A DNA stretch of 64,000 nt from FEN-299 sp963717945 (GCA_963717945.1 CAVQXT010000001.1:558001-622000), one strand, 5' to 3'. Shown: positions 40,773 through 50,577, counted from the first letter of the stretch. Program-made: numbers and translations. The notes: generated from the sequence alone by a model not told the origin.

Positions 40773-42040
40773 ATGGCGAGATAGAAGCCGCGCGAGCCCT
40801 GCTTGCCCCAGCCCCAGTCGGCGCACAGGTTGGTGCGCGAGCGCTTGTTGAGCAGCACGCGCAGCCCGAAGCCCGCGGCCGGCGCGTAGGTCTGGAAGAG
40901 CCGCTCGCCGGTCTCCGCGCTGCCGATCGTCGTCAGGTTCGCGAACACGACGGCGCCCAGCAGGCCGTTGCTCGTGAGCGAGGCGCGATACTCGGCCTCC
41001 CAGTACAGCATCTGCTCGCCGCGGTACCGCCCTTCGCCGTACCCGCGCGCGGACCGGCCGTCCATCGCCGTCGACGGCAGGTCCCAGAAGGGCGCCGTGC
41101 CGCCGGTCACCAGGTCGCCGAGGAACCAGACGGCCAGCTTCTGTCGTCCGCTCGGGGTGAGCGTCCAGTAGGTGCGGGCGTCGAGCGACAGCTCCTGCCA
41201 GGTCGAGTCGCCGCCGAGGAAGTGGGCGAAGAAGGTGCGGTAGGTGGCGCTCGCGAGCACGCCGCGGTCGGCATTGATGCCGTTGTCGCGCGTGTCGTAG
41301 CGGATCCCCGCGTTTACGCCGCTCGACGTCTGGTGGGTCGAGTCGAAGCCATTCGCCTCGTTGTAGGCGACAAAGGCCGCCTCGTTCCACCCCTCGGGGC
41401 TCGTCGTCCCGGGACGGATGTTGAAGTGGGAGCTGACGTTCAGGCCGCCGCCGATGAACAGCCCCGGCGCGACATTGCGGTACGCCGTGCCATAGACCTT
41501 CATCACCTGGAGCCTCGAGTTGGTGCCCGAGGTGAGCGGCGCGTCGGTTCCCAGCGCGAACGTGCTCTGCGAGGTCCACGACATCTTGCCGTCGGCGACC
41601 AGGAGCCACGCGTCGTCGTTGGTGAACCACGCGACGCGGCCGCCGAAGAGCACCTGGCCGAGCTGCGACACCTTCGTGCCGCCGATGGCGGTCGAAATGT
41701 GCGTGGTGGCCGGGTCGCCGGCGAAGAACGCCACGTTGCCGGAGAGGCCGCCGGTGAAACCGGTCGAGGGCTTCGAGCCGATCGTCGGGGCCAGCACGAA
41801 GAAACGGTGACCGAGCGCGCCGCCATCGTCAGGTGTCAGCCCGCCATGGCGAAGCAGGTGCCACAGGTCGTCGACGTCGATGGCTGCCGACCGGGGGATG
41901 ACGCCGGGCTGGCCCGGCACGGCCGGTACGGCCGGCGCGGCGGCCGACGCGGCCGCGGTGTCGGGATGTTCCTGGGCGGCGGCCGGCACCACGGACAGCG
42001 CGCACGCAAAGACCGAGAGAAGCAGGGTCCGCCACATCAT
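40757..42040 (-). CDS. Omp85-like outer-membrane barrel without POTRA domains
   Basis: 427 residues from ATG at 42040 (ATG 42037 is an equal alternative). A signal peptide (about 1-22, ending in AAAQ) is followed by a short acidic stretch and then about 370 residues of alternating beta-strands. RGYGEGRYRGEQMLYWEAEYR-type text near 325-345 matches the Omp85 lid/RGF-like region, and the last residue is Phe, a common BAM signal. No POTRA repeats are seen, so it is like the bacterial surface antigen (D15-only) proteins. A passive pore or specialised secretion role is possible; function is unknown. There is no Shine-Dalgarno. Confidence 0.78.
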   Translation of the reverse strand: MMWRTLLLSVFACALSVVPAAAQEHPDTAAASAAAPAVPAVPGQPGVIPRSAAIDVDDLWHLLRHGGLTPDDGGALGHRFFVLAPTIGSKPSTGFTGGLSGNVAFFAGDPATTHISTAIGGTKVSQLGQVLFGGRVAWFTNDDAWLLVADGKMSWTSQSTFALGTDAPLTSGTNSRLQVMKVYGTAYRNVAPGLFIGGGLNVSSHFNIRPGTTSPEGWNEAAFVAYNEANGFDSTHQTSSGVNAGIRYDTRDNGINADRGVLASATYRTFFAHFLGGDSTWQELSLDARTYWTLTPSGRQKLAVWFLGDLVTGGTAPFWDLPSTAMDGRSARGYGEGRYRGEQMLYWEAEYRASLTSNGLLGAVVFANLTTIGSAETGERLFQTYAPAAGFGLRVLLNKRSRTNLCADWGWGKQGSRGFYLAIQEAF

Positions 42041-42224
42041 GGGCGATTTAACCCGAAGCGGGTGACCGGGACGCGTCCACCTGGTGACATATCTATGACA
42101 ATCGCTCCGCCGGGCCACGGATCGGCCTCTCTGGTGTATCGGTCGAAGGGGACGCGGGCACGAGGGTCCGCACGGTGAATGGCGGCGAGCGGTCCGGCGG
42201 GATGGTCCGGCGGGCCAGTCACGC

Positions 42225-42230
42225 TATAAT
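42225..42230 (+). promoter_or_regulatory. TATAAT -10 box upstream of the PPDK-like gene
   Basis: A perfect TATAAT lies about 70 bases upstream of the ATG at 42298. No strong -35 is visible at 16-18 bases. It supports choosing the ATG at 42298 rather than upstream in-frame starts. Confidence 0.4.
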
Positions 42231-42297
42231 CGGGCGCGAGCGGGCGCCCCTCCCGCGCCTGGCCCGGCCGGCCATCCCGCCCCCGCGGAGTGCCGCG

Positions 42298-45009
42298 ATG
42301 CCGCCGCCCGACCGCGTCCCGTCCTCCGAACCGAGCCCGGACGATTCGTGCCTGGTGCGCAGCGCGGCCGACGTGCGCTCGGAGTACACGAGCGCGCGGC
42401 TGATCGCGGCCAACATCGAACACCGCCTGCGGCGGACGGTGCTGCGGAGGGACCCGGGGTACGCCGCGCCCGAGATCGACTACGTCCTGCGCGACGGCTC
42501 GACGCACACGATGACGGTTCGCGACAGCGACGTCCGGTATCTCGACCGGGTGCCGCGGGAGCAGGCGATCCGGCACGTGGACCTGATCCACCGCGCGAGG
42601 CGCGGTGACGCGGCAGCGGCGGGCGAGCTCGATCGCCGGACCGCGGCGCTCGGATCGTCGATCTCGCGGCGGTTCGCCGGCCGCGCCCTCGTCGAGAGCG
42701 ACCTGGTCATCCCTTACACCTCGTCGGGGACGTTCGGCGAGGAGGCGGTCAGCCACAAGGGATCGATCCTGATGGACCTCTCGCGGCGGGGGTTCGCGAC
42801 GGCGGACTTCAATCTCCTGTCGGCCGGCGCCTACCGGCTTTCGCCGGACGAACGCGAGCGGGCCGTGCGCGAGGTGGTCCACAACCTCGAGGTGCTCACC
42901 GGGCGGCGGCTCGGCGATCCCCGCCACCCGCTGCTCATCGCCATGCGATCGGCGGTGTCGGAGTACGTGCCGGGGTTCATGCCCACCTACCTCAACGTCG
43001 GGCTCACGCCGGACCTGATTCCCGGCCTGCCGGCGCGTTACGGTCCCGACGGGGCCGTGCGCATCCGCCTCAACAGCCGCAAGACGATTCTCGAGGCGCT
43101 CGACCCGGCCGCCTATGCCGGCCTCGAGGCCGAGTTCCGCCCGAACCTCACGCGCGGCGAGGCCGAGCGGCTCATCAACAGATCGGAGGAGCGGATCGCC
43201 GGGCGGTCGCCGGAGCTGCTGACCGACGCGTTCGCGCAGATCCGGTTCTTCCTCGAGTGCGCCTATCGCTACTACGCGGATCATCTGGATGTCCTGCGGA
43301 ACTTCATGCGCCGGGAGACGCACTATCCCGCGGTGATCTTCCAGCGGATGGTGTGCTCGGTGATTGACGACCGGTCGTACGCCGGGATTCTCTACAGCCG
43401 CGATCCGGCGACGGGGGAGGGCGTGTTCCTGCAGTATGCGAGGGCGGTCTTCGGTGAAGACCTGATGACCGGGCGGTTGGTCCCGCAGGAGGTTCGCTTC
43501 TCGACGCGCGACGAGGCGAGGCCGCTGTTCCCGGCAGTCTACCATTTCTGGAACCGTCTGCTCCAGCTCGAAGACATCTTCGCGGCCCCGGTCATGGTCG
43601 AGTTCACCGGCGTGCACGGCACGTTCACGATCCTGCAGGTGAACGCCGCCGAGATGACCGGCTCGGCGATGCTGACGGCGGTCATGGACCTGCATCGCGA
43701 CGGCCGGATCGGCGCCGGGCGCGTCCGCGAGGTCATCAGGCCGTGCCACGTCCGCCAGATCGAATCGGACGCGATCGACCCGGCGTCGATCCGCACGCTG
43801 GAGCCATTCGCCCGCGGTGTCGCCGTCCTGCCGCGCACCGTGGTCACCGGCCGCCTGTCGTTCTCGGCGGGGGCCGACCTCGCGTCAGACCGCCCCGACC
43901 CCTCGCGCGCCATCCTGGCGAAGGACCGCTTCACGCCCCAGGACGTCATGGACATGCAGCGGGTGCGCGGCATCTGCAGCCTGAGCCCGGCGGCGATCCA
44001 CGTCGTGACGACGGCGCAGAACCTCGGGATCCCGGCCCTGCTGAACCTCGAGGCGGACGGCGTTCGCCTCGACCAGGCCGGACGGCGGCTGGTGAACGGG
44101 GCCGGCCGCGAGATCCGCGAGGGCGAGTGGGTCACGATCTCGAGCCGCCACCGCACGCTCTACGCCGGCCGCGCCGTGTTCGCGCCGGCGCGGCTGCTGC
44201 GGTTCATGGCGGGGGAGCCCGTCGACCTGAGCGAGGTCGAGCGCCCGCGCTTCGAACGCCTGGCCGACTACTACCGCCAGTACCGCCGCATCCTCGAAGC
44301 GGTCGACGCCTCGGGGTTCGAGAGCTTCGAGGACCTCGGTCACGCCATCAGGTACGGCGAATTGCGCGGCGATCCGGAACGCGCCGCCGAGTTCGTCAAC
44401 CGCTGCTTCGACGTGCGGGCGGACGGCCTGGTGACGCGCCTGCTCGACACGACGCTCGGCATGCACCTGGTCAACGCGACCGCCTTCGCGCTCTTGACCG
44501 AGGATCGGAAGGTGCGCGTGTTCCGGCAGGCGGCGGCGGCGTGCGCGCGCCGCGGCCTGTCGGGCTACCACGCCGGGGCGTTCGTCGTCGGCAGCCTCCT
44601 CGACCCCCAGGCGCCGGCCGCGTTCTGGGAACGCTTCTCAGGCCGGGAGATCGGGTTCCTCCTCGACGAGTGGGTTCAGCATCAGAAGTACCTTGGCGTG
44701 CTCGACGCCCTGGGAGAGAAGCGGGTGGCCCGGGCCAGGGAGATCATTCTCTCGGGCGGGATGGGCGACCTGCCCGGGCTGGTCTCGGCGGCCGCCCTCT
44801 TCCTGTCGCTCAAGCTGAGCCGCGTGGATCTGGGGGACGTCGCACGGTCGCTGCCCGCCGGAGCGGACCCGCAGACCGTCGATCTGGTCGAGAGCCTCCG
44901 GGGGCCGATCGGAGGGCTGATTGACTTGGGCGACGAGCGCAGCCTCGCCCGGCTCAAGTCGCTCTGCGAGGCGGAAGGGGTGCCCGTGCCCGGCGCCGAT
45001 CAGCCCTGA
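42298..45009 (+). CDS. PPDK/PEP-synthase-like protein lacking the PEP-binding barrel
   Basis: 903 residues, ATG with GGAG nearby. The N-terminal about 120 residues are unfamiliar. Residues about 215-470 resemble the pyruvate phosphate dikinase ATP-grasp domain: MRSAVSEYVPGFMPTYLNVG and YSRDPATGEGVFLQ. Residues about 500-620 resemble the swivelling phospho-histidine domain, with His568 in IHVVTTAQNLGIP aligning with the catalytic His, although the usual TSH context is absent. Instead of the C-terminal PEP/pyruvate barrel there is a helical region of about 270 residues. It may phosphorylate an unknown acceptor through ATP and His568. A zinc-ribbon gene follows. Confidence 0.75.
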   Translation: MPPPDRVPSSEPSPDDSCLVRSAADVRSEYTSARLIAANIEHRLRRTVLRRDPGYAAPEIDYVLRDGSTHTMTVRDSDVRYLDRVPREQAIRHVDLIHRARRGDAAAAGELDRRTAALGSSISRRFAGRALVESDLVIPYTSSGTFGEEAVSHKGSILMDLSRRGFATADFNLLSAGAYRLSPDERERAVREVVHNLEVLTGRRLGDPRHPLLIAMRSAVSEYVPGFMPTYLNVGLTPDLIPGLPARYGPDGAVRIRLNSRKTILEALDPAAYAGLEAEFRPNLTRGEAERLINRSEERIAGRSPELLTDAFAQIRFFLECAYRYYADHLDVLRNFMRRETHYPAVIFQRMVCSVIDDRSYAGILYSRDPATGEGVFLQYARAVFGEDLMTGRLVPQEVRFSTRDEARPLFPAVYHFWNRLLQLEDIFAAPVMVEFTGVHGTFTILQVNAAEMTGSAMLTAVMDLHRDGRIGAGRVREVIRPCHVRQIESDAIDPASIRTLEPFARGVAVLPRTVVTGRLSFSAGADLASDRPDPSRAILAKDRFTPQDVMDMQRVRGICSLSPAAIHVVTTAQNLGIPALLNLEADGVRLDQAGRRLVNGAGREIREGEWVTISSRHRTLYAGRAVFAPARLLRFMAGEPVDLSEVERPRFERLADYYRQYRRILEAVDASGFESFEDLGHAIRYGELRGDPERAAEFVNRCFDVRADGLVTRLLDTTLGMHLVNATAFALLTEDRKVRVFRQAAAACARRGLSGYHAGAFVVGSLLDPQAPAAFWERFSGREIGFLLDEWVQHQKYLGVLDALGEKRVARAREIILSGGMGDLPGLVSAAALFLSLKLSRVDLGDVARSLPAGADPQTVDLVESLRGPIGGLIDLGDERSLARLKSLCEAEGVPVPGADQP

Positions 45010-45040
45010 CCGGGGAGTAGAATCATCTCGGAGGTGTCTC

Positions 45041-45418
45041 GTGGCGACTGGCGAGGATTCGGTGGTGGTGTTTCGGGGAACCGCCTGGCAGGCCGAGCAG
45101 TTGCAAGGCCTGCTCCAGGGCGCCGGCGTCGAGGCATTCCTGCGCGACGAGGTCATGGGGCGGATCGACGCGCCCGCGCTCGCGGCCGGCGCGATGGGCG
45201 CCGTCAAGCTCGTCGTCGCCCGCGAGCACGCGCCGCTGGCCGAGCAGATCCTGCGCGACTTCGGCGGCGAGGGAGGCGTGACCGACGACCCGGACGTCGC
45301 GCGCGAGCCGGCGCCGCCAGCCCCCGAGGCCGCCCCGTGGAACTGTCCGCAGTGCGGGCAGCTGGTCGAGGGGCAGTTCGACACCTGCTGGAGCTGCGGC
45401 GCCGCCCGCCCGGCGTGA
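45041..45418 (+). CDS. DUF2007-like protein with C-terminal zinc ribbon
   Basis: 125 residues from a GTG with GGAGGTG five bases upstream. The N-terminal about 65 residues fit the DUF2007 (putative signal-transducing) fold: VVVFRGTAWQAEQLQGLLQ, AGVEAFLRDEV and VKLVVAREHAPLAEQIL. A Pro/Ala/Asp linker leads to a rubredoxin-like ribbon, WNCPQCGQLVEGQFDTCWSC, with two CxxC pairs. It is likely a cytoplasmic metal-binding accessory protein and may be co-transcribed with the PPDK-like gene 30 bases upstream. Its specific role is unknown. Confidence 0.8.
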   Translation: MATGEDSVVVFRGTAWQAEQLQGLLQGAGVEAFLRDEVMGRIDAPALAAGAMGAVKLVVAREHAPLAEQILRDFGGEGGVTDDPDVAREPAPPAPEAAPWNCPQCGQLVEGQFDTCWSCGAARPA

Positions 45419-45421
45419 CGG

Positions 45422-48400
45422 TTACTCGACCGCCGCGGACTCCAGCTCGGGCGTCTTCGCCCCTTTGCGACGCGCCAGCCACTCCTGCACCTGCTCCATG
45501 TAGATGTAGAAGATCGGCGTGACGTAGAGCGTCAGCGTCTGCGAGACGATGAGGCCCCCCACCACCGACAGGCCGAGCGGCCGGCGCGCCTCGGACCCCG
45601 CGCCCCAGCCGAACGCGATCGGCAGCGTCCCCATCATCGCCGCCATCGTCGTCATCATGATCGGGCGAAAGCGGACCCGACAGGCTTCGTAGATGGCCTC
45701 CGACGCCGAGAGGCTCCCGCGCCGCCGCGCCTCGATCGCGAAGTCGATCATCATGATGCCGTTCTTCTTCACGAGGCCGACGAGCATGATCACGCCGACG
45801 AAGGCGTAGATGTTGAGGTCGTGTCGGAAGAGGATCAGCGTCAGCAGCGCGCCGAAACCGGCCGCCGGCAGGCCGGAGAGGATCGTCAGCGGGTGGATGA
45901 AACTCTCGTAGAGGATGCCCAGCACGACGTAGATGACGAAGATGGCGAGGGCGAGCACCCAGCCGAGGCCCGTCATCGAGTCCTGGAACGCCTGCGCCGT
46001 CCCCTGGAAGCTGCCCGAGATCGTCGCGGGCAGCGTGTCGCGGGCCAGCCCCTGCACCCGCGTCACGGCGTCGCCGAGCGCCACGCCCGGCTTGAGGTTG
46101 AACGACAGGGTCACCGACGGCAACTGCCCGGTGTGGTTCACCGAGAGCGGGCCCACCGTCTGGCGGGTCCGCACGACCGCGGAGAGCGGCACCAGCGTGC
46201 CCGTCGGCGAGGTGAGATAGAGGAGCGACAGCGCGGCCGGATCGCGCTGGAAGCGCGGCGCCACCTGCAGGATGACCTGGTACTGGTCTTCGGGCGCGAA
46301 GATCTGCGAGACCTGGCGGGTGCCGTACGACGAGGTCAGGGCAGTCTCCACCTGATCGACCGTCAGGCCGAGCGCGGCGATCTGATCGCGATCGAGGTCG
46401 ACGTCGAGCTGCGGGTTGCGGAGCTGGAGGTCGGACGTCACGTCCTCGATCCCCTCGACCGATCGCAGGGCCGTCTCGAAGCCCGCGGCGGACCGGTAGA
46501 GCTCGTCGGTGTCCGGATCCTGCAGCGTGAACTGGTACTGGCTGCGCGTCATCATGCCGCCGATCCGGATGGACGGCGGGTTCACCAGGAAGACCCGAAT
46601 CCCCGGGATCCGGGCGAGCTTCGGCCGAAGCGATTCGATCACCTGGTCCGCCGTCAGCGACCGCGCTTCGCGCGGCCGGAGATCGACGTTCAGCCGGCCC
46701 CCCGAGCCGAAGACGTTGGCCGTATATCCGGCCACGTTCTCGTCGTGCGCGAGGACGTTCATCACGTCCTTGACCCGCGCCACCGTGGCGTCGAAGCCGA
46801 GCCCCTGGAGCGTTTCGACCTGGCCGCTGAGCTGCCCGGTGTCCACGCTCGGGATGAAGCCCATCGGGATGATCGTGAACAGGTAGACCGTGCCCGCCAG
46901 CAGCAGGCCAGACACCGCCATCGTGGCGCCCTTGAACCGGATCGTCTGGCGCAGCGACCACGAGTAGCCCCGCAGCCACGCCTCGAACATCCGCTCCATC
47001 ACGTTGTAGGACCAGCCGTGCCGGACCGCGTGCGGGGCCTTGAGGAACCGGCTGCACAGCATCGGCGTCAGCGTCAGCGAGACCAGGCCGGACACGAGGA
47101 TCGCCGCGCCGATCGTCACCGCGAACTCGTGCATCAAGCGGCCGACCACGCCGCCCATGAACAGCACCGGGATGAACACGGCGGCGAGCGACAGCGTCAT
47201 CGACACGATCGTGAAGGCGATCTCCTTCGACCCGTCGAGCGCCGCCTGCAGCCGCCCCTTGCCCATCTCCATGTGCCGGACGATGTTCTCGAGCATCACG
47301 ATCGCGTCGTCGACGACGAACCCGACCGAGAGCGTGAGGGCCATCAGCGACAGGTTGTCGAGGCTGTACCCGAACACGTACATCACCGCGAACGTGCCGA
47401 CGATCGAGAAGGGCAGCGCCAGGCTCGGGATGACCGTCGCCGAGACATTGCGCAGGAACAGGAAGATCACCAGCACGACGAGCACGACGGTCAACTGCAG
47501 CGTGAACTTGACGTCGTTGACCGAGTCCCGAATCGGGATCGAGCGGTCGCTGCGCACCTGCAGATCCACCGAGGCCGGGAGCTGCCCCTTGAGCTGGGGC
47601 AGCACCGCCTTGATCCGATCCACCACTTCGACGGTATTGGTGCCGGGCTGCCGCTGGACCGCGAGGTAGATCGTGCGCGCGCCGTTGTACCAGCCCGCGT
47701 TCCGCTCGTTCTCGACGCCGCCGTACACGTGGGCCACGTCGCCCAGCCGGACGGCGCTGCCCTTGCGCCACGCGATGACGATCCCCTTGTACTGTTCGGC
47801 CTCCATGAGCTGCCCGGACGTCTGGATGACGAAATTGCGGTCGGGCCCGAACAGCGTGCCGGTCGGCTGGTTGACGTTCGCGGCGTCGATGGCGCCTGCG
47901 ACCTGGTCGATGCCGATCATCCGCGAGGCGAGCTGCATCGGGTCCACGTCCACGCGCACCGCGAACTTCTGCGACCCGTAAACGCTGACCTGGGCGACGC
48001 CGGTGATCATCGACAGGCGCTGGGCCAGCAGGTTCTGCGCGAAGCGGTCGAGCTGCGACAGCGGCAGCGTCGGCGAGCTCAGCGTCAGGAAGAGCACCGG
48101 CGAGTCGGCCGGGTTGACCTTCTGGAACGAGGGCGGCGACGGCATGCCCGGCGGCAGCTGCCGCTGGGCGCGGGCGATCATCGACTGGACGTCCTGCGCG
48201 GCCGCGTCGATCGACCGGCTCAGGTCGAACTGCAGCGTGATGCTGGTGGAACCCTGCGTGTTGCTCGAGCTGATCGAGCTGACGCCGGCGATCGTGGAGA
48301 ACTGTTTCTCGAGCGGTGTCGCGACCGACGCCGCCATCGTCTCCGGGCTCGCGCCGGGCAGACCCGCGTTGACCTGGATGGTCGGGAAGTCGATGGTGGG

Positions 48401-48511
48401 GAGGTCGTTGACCGGCAGCAGCCGGTAGCCCATGATGCCGAAGATCAGGATCGACAGGACGAGCAGCGTGGTGGCGACGGGCCGGCGAATGAAGGGTTCG
48501 GCGACGTTCAT
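45422..48511 (-). CDS. HAE1/MdtB-like RND multidrug efflux transporter
   Basis: 1029 residues, normal RND length. The N-terminus FIRRPVATTLLVLSILIFGI is the conserved TM1. The TM4 proton relay is in LSVGFVVDDAIVMLENIVRH (Asp-Asp), followed by the RND motif around LAAVFIPVLFMGG. The C-terminal half ends with an AFGWGAGSEARRPLG-type motif near TM11. It exports hydrophobic compounds by proton antiport, in a trimer with the adaptor encoded 15 bases upstream. An outer-membrane TolC partner is not encoded in the window. It is convergent with the DUF2007 gene, only three bases apart. Confidence 0.93.
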   Translation of the reverse strand: MNVAEPFIRRPVATTLLVLSILIFGIMGYRLLPVNDLPTIDFPTIQVNAGLPGASPETMAASVATPLEKQFSTIAGVSSISSSNTQGSTSITLQFDLSRSIDAAAQDVQSMIARAQRQLPPGMPSPPSFQKVNPADSPVLFLTLSSPTLPLSQLDRFAQNLLAQRLSMITGVAQVSVYGSQKFAVRVDVDPMQLASRMIGIDQVAGAIDAANVNQPTGTLFGPDRNFVIQTSGQLMEAEQYKGIVIAWRKGSAVRLGDVAHVYGGVENERNAGWYNGARTIYLAVQRQPGTNTVEVVDRIKAVLPQLKGQLPASVDLQVRSDRSIPIRDSVNDVKFTLQLTVVLVVLVIFLFLRNVSATVIPSLALPFSIVGTFAVMYVFGYSLDNLSLMALTLSVGFVVDDAIVMLENIVRHMEMGKGRLQAALDGSKEIAFTIVSMTLSLAAVFIPVLFMGGVVGRLMHEFAVTIGAAILVSGLVSLTLTPMLCSRFLKAPHAVRHGWSYNVMERMFEAWLRGYSWSLRQTIRFKGATMAVSGLLLAGTVYLFTIIPMGFIPSVDTGQLSGQVETLQGLGFDATVARVKDVMNVLAHDENVAGYTANVFGSGGRLNVDLRPREARSLTADQVIESLRPKLARIPGIRVFLVNPPSIRIGGMMTRSQYQFTLQDPDTDELYRSAAGFETALRSVEGIEDVTSDLQLRNPQLDVDLDRDQIAALGLTVDQVETALTSSYGTRQVSQIFAPEDQYQVILQVAPRFQRDPAALSLLYLTSPTGTLVPLSAVVRTRQTVGPLSVNHTGQLPSVTLSFNLKPGVALGDAVTRVQGLARDTLPATISGSFQGTAQAFQDSMTGLGWVLALAIFVIYVVLGILYESFIHPLTILSGLPAAGFGALLTLILFRHDLNIYAFVGVIMLVGLVKKNGIMMIDFAIEARRRGSLSASEAIYEACRVRFRPIMMTTMAAMMGTLPIAFGWGAGSEARRPLGLSVVGGLIVSQTLTLYVTPIFYIYMEQVQEWLARRKGAKTPELESAAVE

Positions 48512-48526
48512 GATGTGGACCTCCGC

Positions 48527-49762
48527 CTACCGGCCGCCCTGCGCGCGCTGGCCGGCGCCGGCCCGGCCCCGGTCCGGCGCGGCCTCGCCCCGCTCGACGA
48601 CGCGGGCGCCCGGCGTGAGCCGCAGGTGCCCGTCGGTGACGACGATGTCCCCGGCGCTGACGCCGCTCGCAATGACCACCTGGTCCCCCTGCTGTCGATC
48701 GACGGTGACCGGGCGCATCTCGACGGTGCGGTCCTCCTTCACCACGTAGACGTATTGGCCGTCCTGCGACGTCTGCACCGCCACGGCGGGCACCACCAGC
48801 GCGTTCGGATCGGTCGTCAGGTCGAGCACCACCTGGACGAACGCGCCCGGCCACAGGTGCCGGTTCGCGTTCGCGAAGGTGGCCTTCAACCGGATGGTGC
48901 CGGTCGTGGGGTCGACGGTATTGTCGATGAAGGTCACCGTGCCCCGGTCCTGCGCCGTGAGGACGGCGGGCGCCTGTCCGGAGGCCGTCGTCGCCGACTG
49001 GTCCGCGCCGGGAGGGATGACCGCCGAGACCTGGAGCGGCCGCTCCGCCTGGTACCGCCGGACCTTCGAGATGTAGATCCCCGGGACCGAGAACGCCACG
49101 TACACGGGCGACAGCTGGTTGATGACGACCAGGGCGCTCGTGTCGTTGGCCCGGATGAGATCGCCGAGGTGGGCGCCGAGCGAGCCGGTGCGGCCGGCGA
49201 TGGGAGCCTTGATGCTCGTGTACTGGAGGTTCAGCCGCGCGCTGTCGATCGCGGCCTTGTCGGCGGCGACCGTGGCGGCCAGGGCCGCCGCGCTGGCGCG
49301 CTGGGCCTCGTACTGATCGCGGGAGACGAGCCCGCGGTTGAACAGGTTGTCGAGCCGCGCCTGCTGGGCCTGCGCGTTCTGCCACGTCGCGGTGTCGCGT
49401 TCCGCCACCGCCACGGCCTGCTGCACGGCGGCCTCGAACGGCCGCGGGTCGATGCTGAACAGCGGCTGCCCCTTCTCGACGTCCTGGCCCTCGACAAACT
49501 CGACCCCGCTCAGCTGGCCGGTGACCTGCGAGTGGATCTGGACGCTGGCGATTGTCTCGACCGCCCCGACGGCCGACAGCGTCACCGGCATCGGCTTCTG
49601 CTGGACGCGCGTCGAGAGGATCGGCACCGGGCCGCCGTTCCCGCGGCCGCCCCCGCGGCCGCCGGCCGGCGCGGCGCCGCCGGGGTCCGGGGAGGAGCAG
49701 GCGGCGAGCGGCAGACAGGACGCAGCGAGAACGATGAGGGCGCGACGCGTGTGTTTCAACAT
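48527..49762 (-). CDS. RND membrane-fusion (HlyD/MdtA-like) adaptor lipoprotein
   Basis: 411 residues from ATG at 49762. A signal with lipobox LAAC (Cys about 22) anchors it to the inner membrane. A Gly/Arg/Pro-rich linker (about 25-48) precedes the lipoyl half-motif SVQIHSQVTGQLSGVEFVEG, a coiled-coil hairpin (about 100-165; QAQQARLDNLFNRGLVSRDQ) and the second lipoyl half (YTSIKAPIAGRTGSLG). Barrel and membrane-proximal domains end with GVSAGDIVVTDGHLRL. It couples the RND pump to an outer-membrane channel. The pump gene starts 15 bases downstream. Confidence 0.93.
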   Translation of the reverse strand: MLKHTRRALIVLAASCLPLAACSSPDPGGAAPAGGRGGGRGNGGPVPILSTRVQQKPMPVTLSAVGAVETIASVQIHSQVTGQLSGVEFVEGQDVEKGQPLFSIDPRPFEAAVQQAVAVAERDTATWQNAQAQQARLDNLFNRGLVSRDQYEAQRASAAALAATVAADKAAIDSARLNLQYTSIKAPIAGRTGSLGAHLGDLIRANDTSALVVINQLSPVYVAFSVPGIYISKVRRYQAERPLQVSAVIPPGADQSATTASGQAPAVLTAQDRGTVTFIDNTVDPTTGTIRLKATFANANRHLWPGAFVQVVLDLTTDPNALVVPAVAVQTSQDGQYVYVVKEDRTVEMRPVTVDRQQGDQVVIASGVSAGDIVVTDGHLRLTPGARVVERGEAAPDRGRAGAGQRAQGGR

Positions 49763-49951
49763 GGCTATTCCGCAGGGATCGTGACTGTGGCGGACCGCAA
49801 GACGTGGCTGGGCTGGAAACAGAGAGCCCGTGAGTACCCTACGACTGCGGGCGGCCATCGCTTACCGCCGCGGCGTCCCGCGCTCGCGGCTGCCTTCGAC
49901 CTCAGGGCGACGGCCGGGGCCTGGTGACGGGCGGGCTGAGGCGGTCGAGTC

Positions 49952-49992
49952 GGCCCCGGGTCGGGCGGCCCGAGGGCCGGCGTCCCGGGGCC
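49952..49992 (-). terminator. Large GC hairpin after frr
   Basis: GGCCCCGGG (49952-49960) and CCCGGGGCC (49984-49992) form a perfect 9-bp outer stem, and GGCCC/GGGCC (49967-49971, 49974-49978) an inner stem. It lies 15 bases after the frr stop and probably ends the ribosomal-protein operon. No T-run follows. The rest of the 49763-50007 spacer shows no gene. Confidence 0.5.
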
Positions 49993-50007
49993 GCGGATGG
50001 CCGAGAC

Positions 50008-50577
50008 TCAATGGGACAGCAGTTCCGCGTCCTTCTTCTTCTGCAACTCGTCGACCTGCTTGATTTCCTGGTCGGTGATCTTCTGCACCTCGTCGAGGCC
50101 GCGCTTCTCGTCGTCCTCGGAGACCTTCTTGTCCTTGGCCAGCTTCTTGAGCCGGTCGTTGGCGTCGCGGCGCACGGTGCGGATCGCGTTCCGGGCCTCT
50201 TCCGCCATCCGGTGGACGTGGCGCGAGAGCTCCTTCCGGCGGTCGTCGGTCAGCGGCGGCACCGGGATCCGGATCACCTTGCCGTCGTTGTTCGGGTTCA
50301 ACCCGAGGTCGGACGCGCGGATGGCCTTCTCGATCGCGCCCATGAGCGTCGGGTCGAACGGCTGCGCGACGATCATCGTGGGCTCGGGCACCGAGAGCGA
50401 CGCCACCTGGTTGAGCGGCACCCGCGTGCCGTACGCCTCGACGTGCACCGGGTCGAGAATCCCCGTGCTCGCGCGCCCGGTGCGCACGCCGGCCAGCTCG
50501 TGGCGCAGGTGCTCGATGGCGGCCGCCATCCGTTTCTTCACTTCCGCGTTCAGGCTCTTGAGATCGTTCACTTCCAT
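50008..50577 (-). CDS. frr: Ribosome recycling factor
   Basis: 189 residues, typical of RRF. The three-helix bundle and inserted domain are recognisable: AAIEHLRHELAGVRTGRAS, the domain II part VEAYGTRVPLNQVASLSVPE, IRIPVPPLTDDRRKELSRHV and the C-terminal helix DELQKKKDAELL. With EF-G it splits post-termination ribosomes. It follows pyrH by 46 bases in the rplM-frr operon, the common bacterial order tsf-pyrH-frr. No unusual features were seen. Confidence 0.97.
   Translation of the reverse strand: MEVNDLKSLNAEVKKRMAAAIEHLRHELAGVRTGRASTGILDPVHVEAYGTRVPLNQVASLSVPEPTMIVAQPFDPTLMGAIEKAIRASDLGLNPNNDGKVIRIPVPPLTDDRRKELSRHVHRMAEEARNAIRTVRRDANDRLKKLAKDKKVSEDDEKRGLDEVQKITDQEIKQVDELQKKKDAELLSH

Noticed and set aside
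43975..44040. Loss of the catalytic histidine in the PPDK-like protein
   Set aside because: On re-alignment using the conserved A..(L/M)G.P end, His568 falls at the catalytic position; only the surrounding TSH motif is degenerate.
45821..49927. Long open frame antisense to the RND pump and adaptor
   Set aside because: Same GC artifact; the minus strand carries the full RND motif set.
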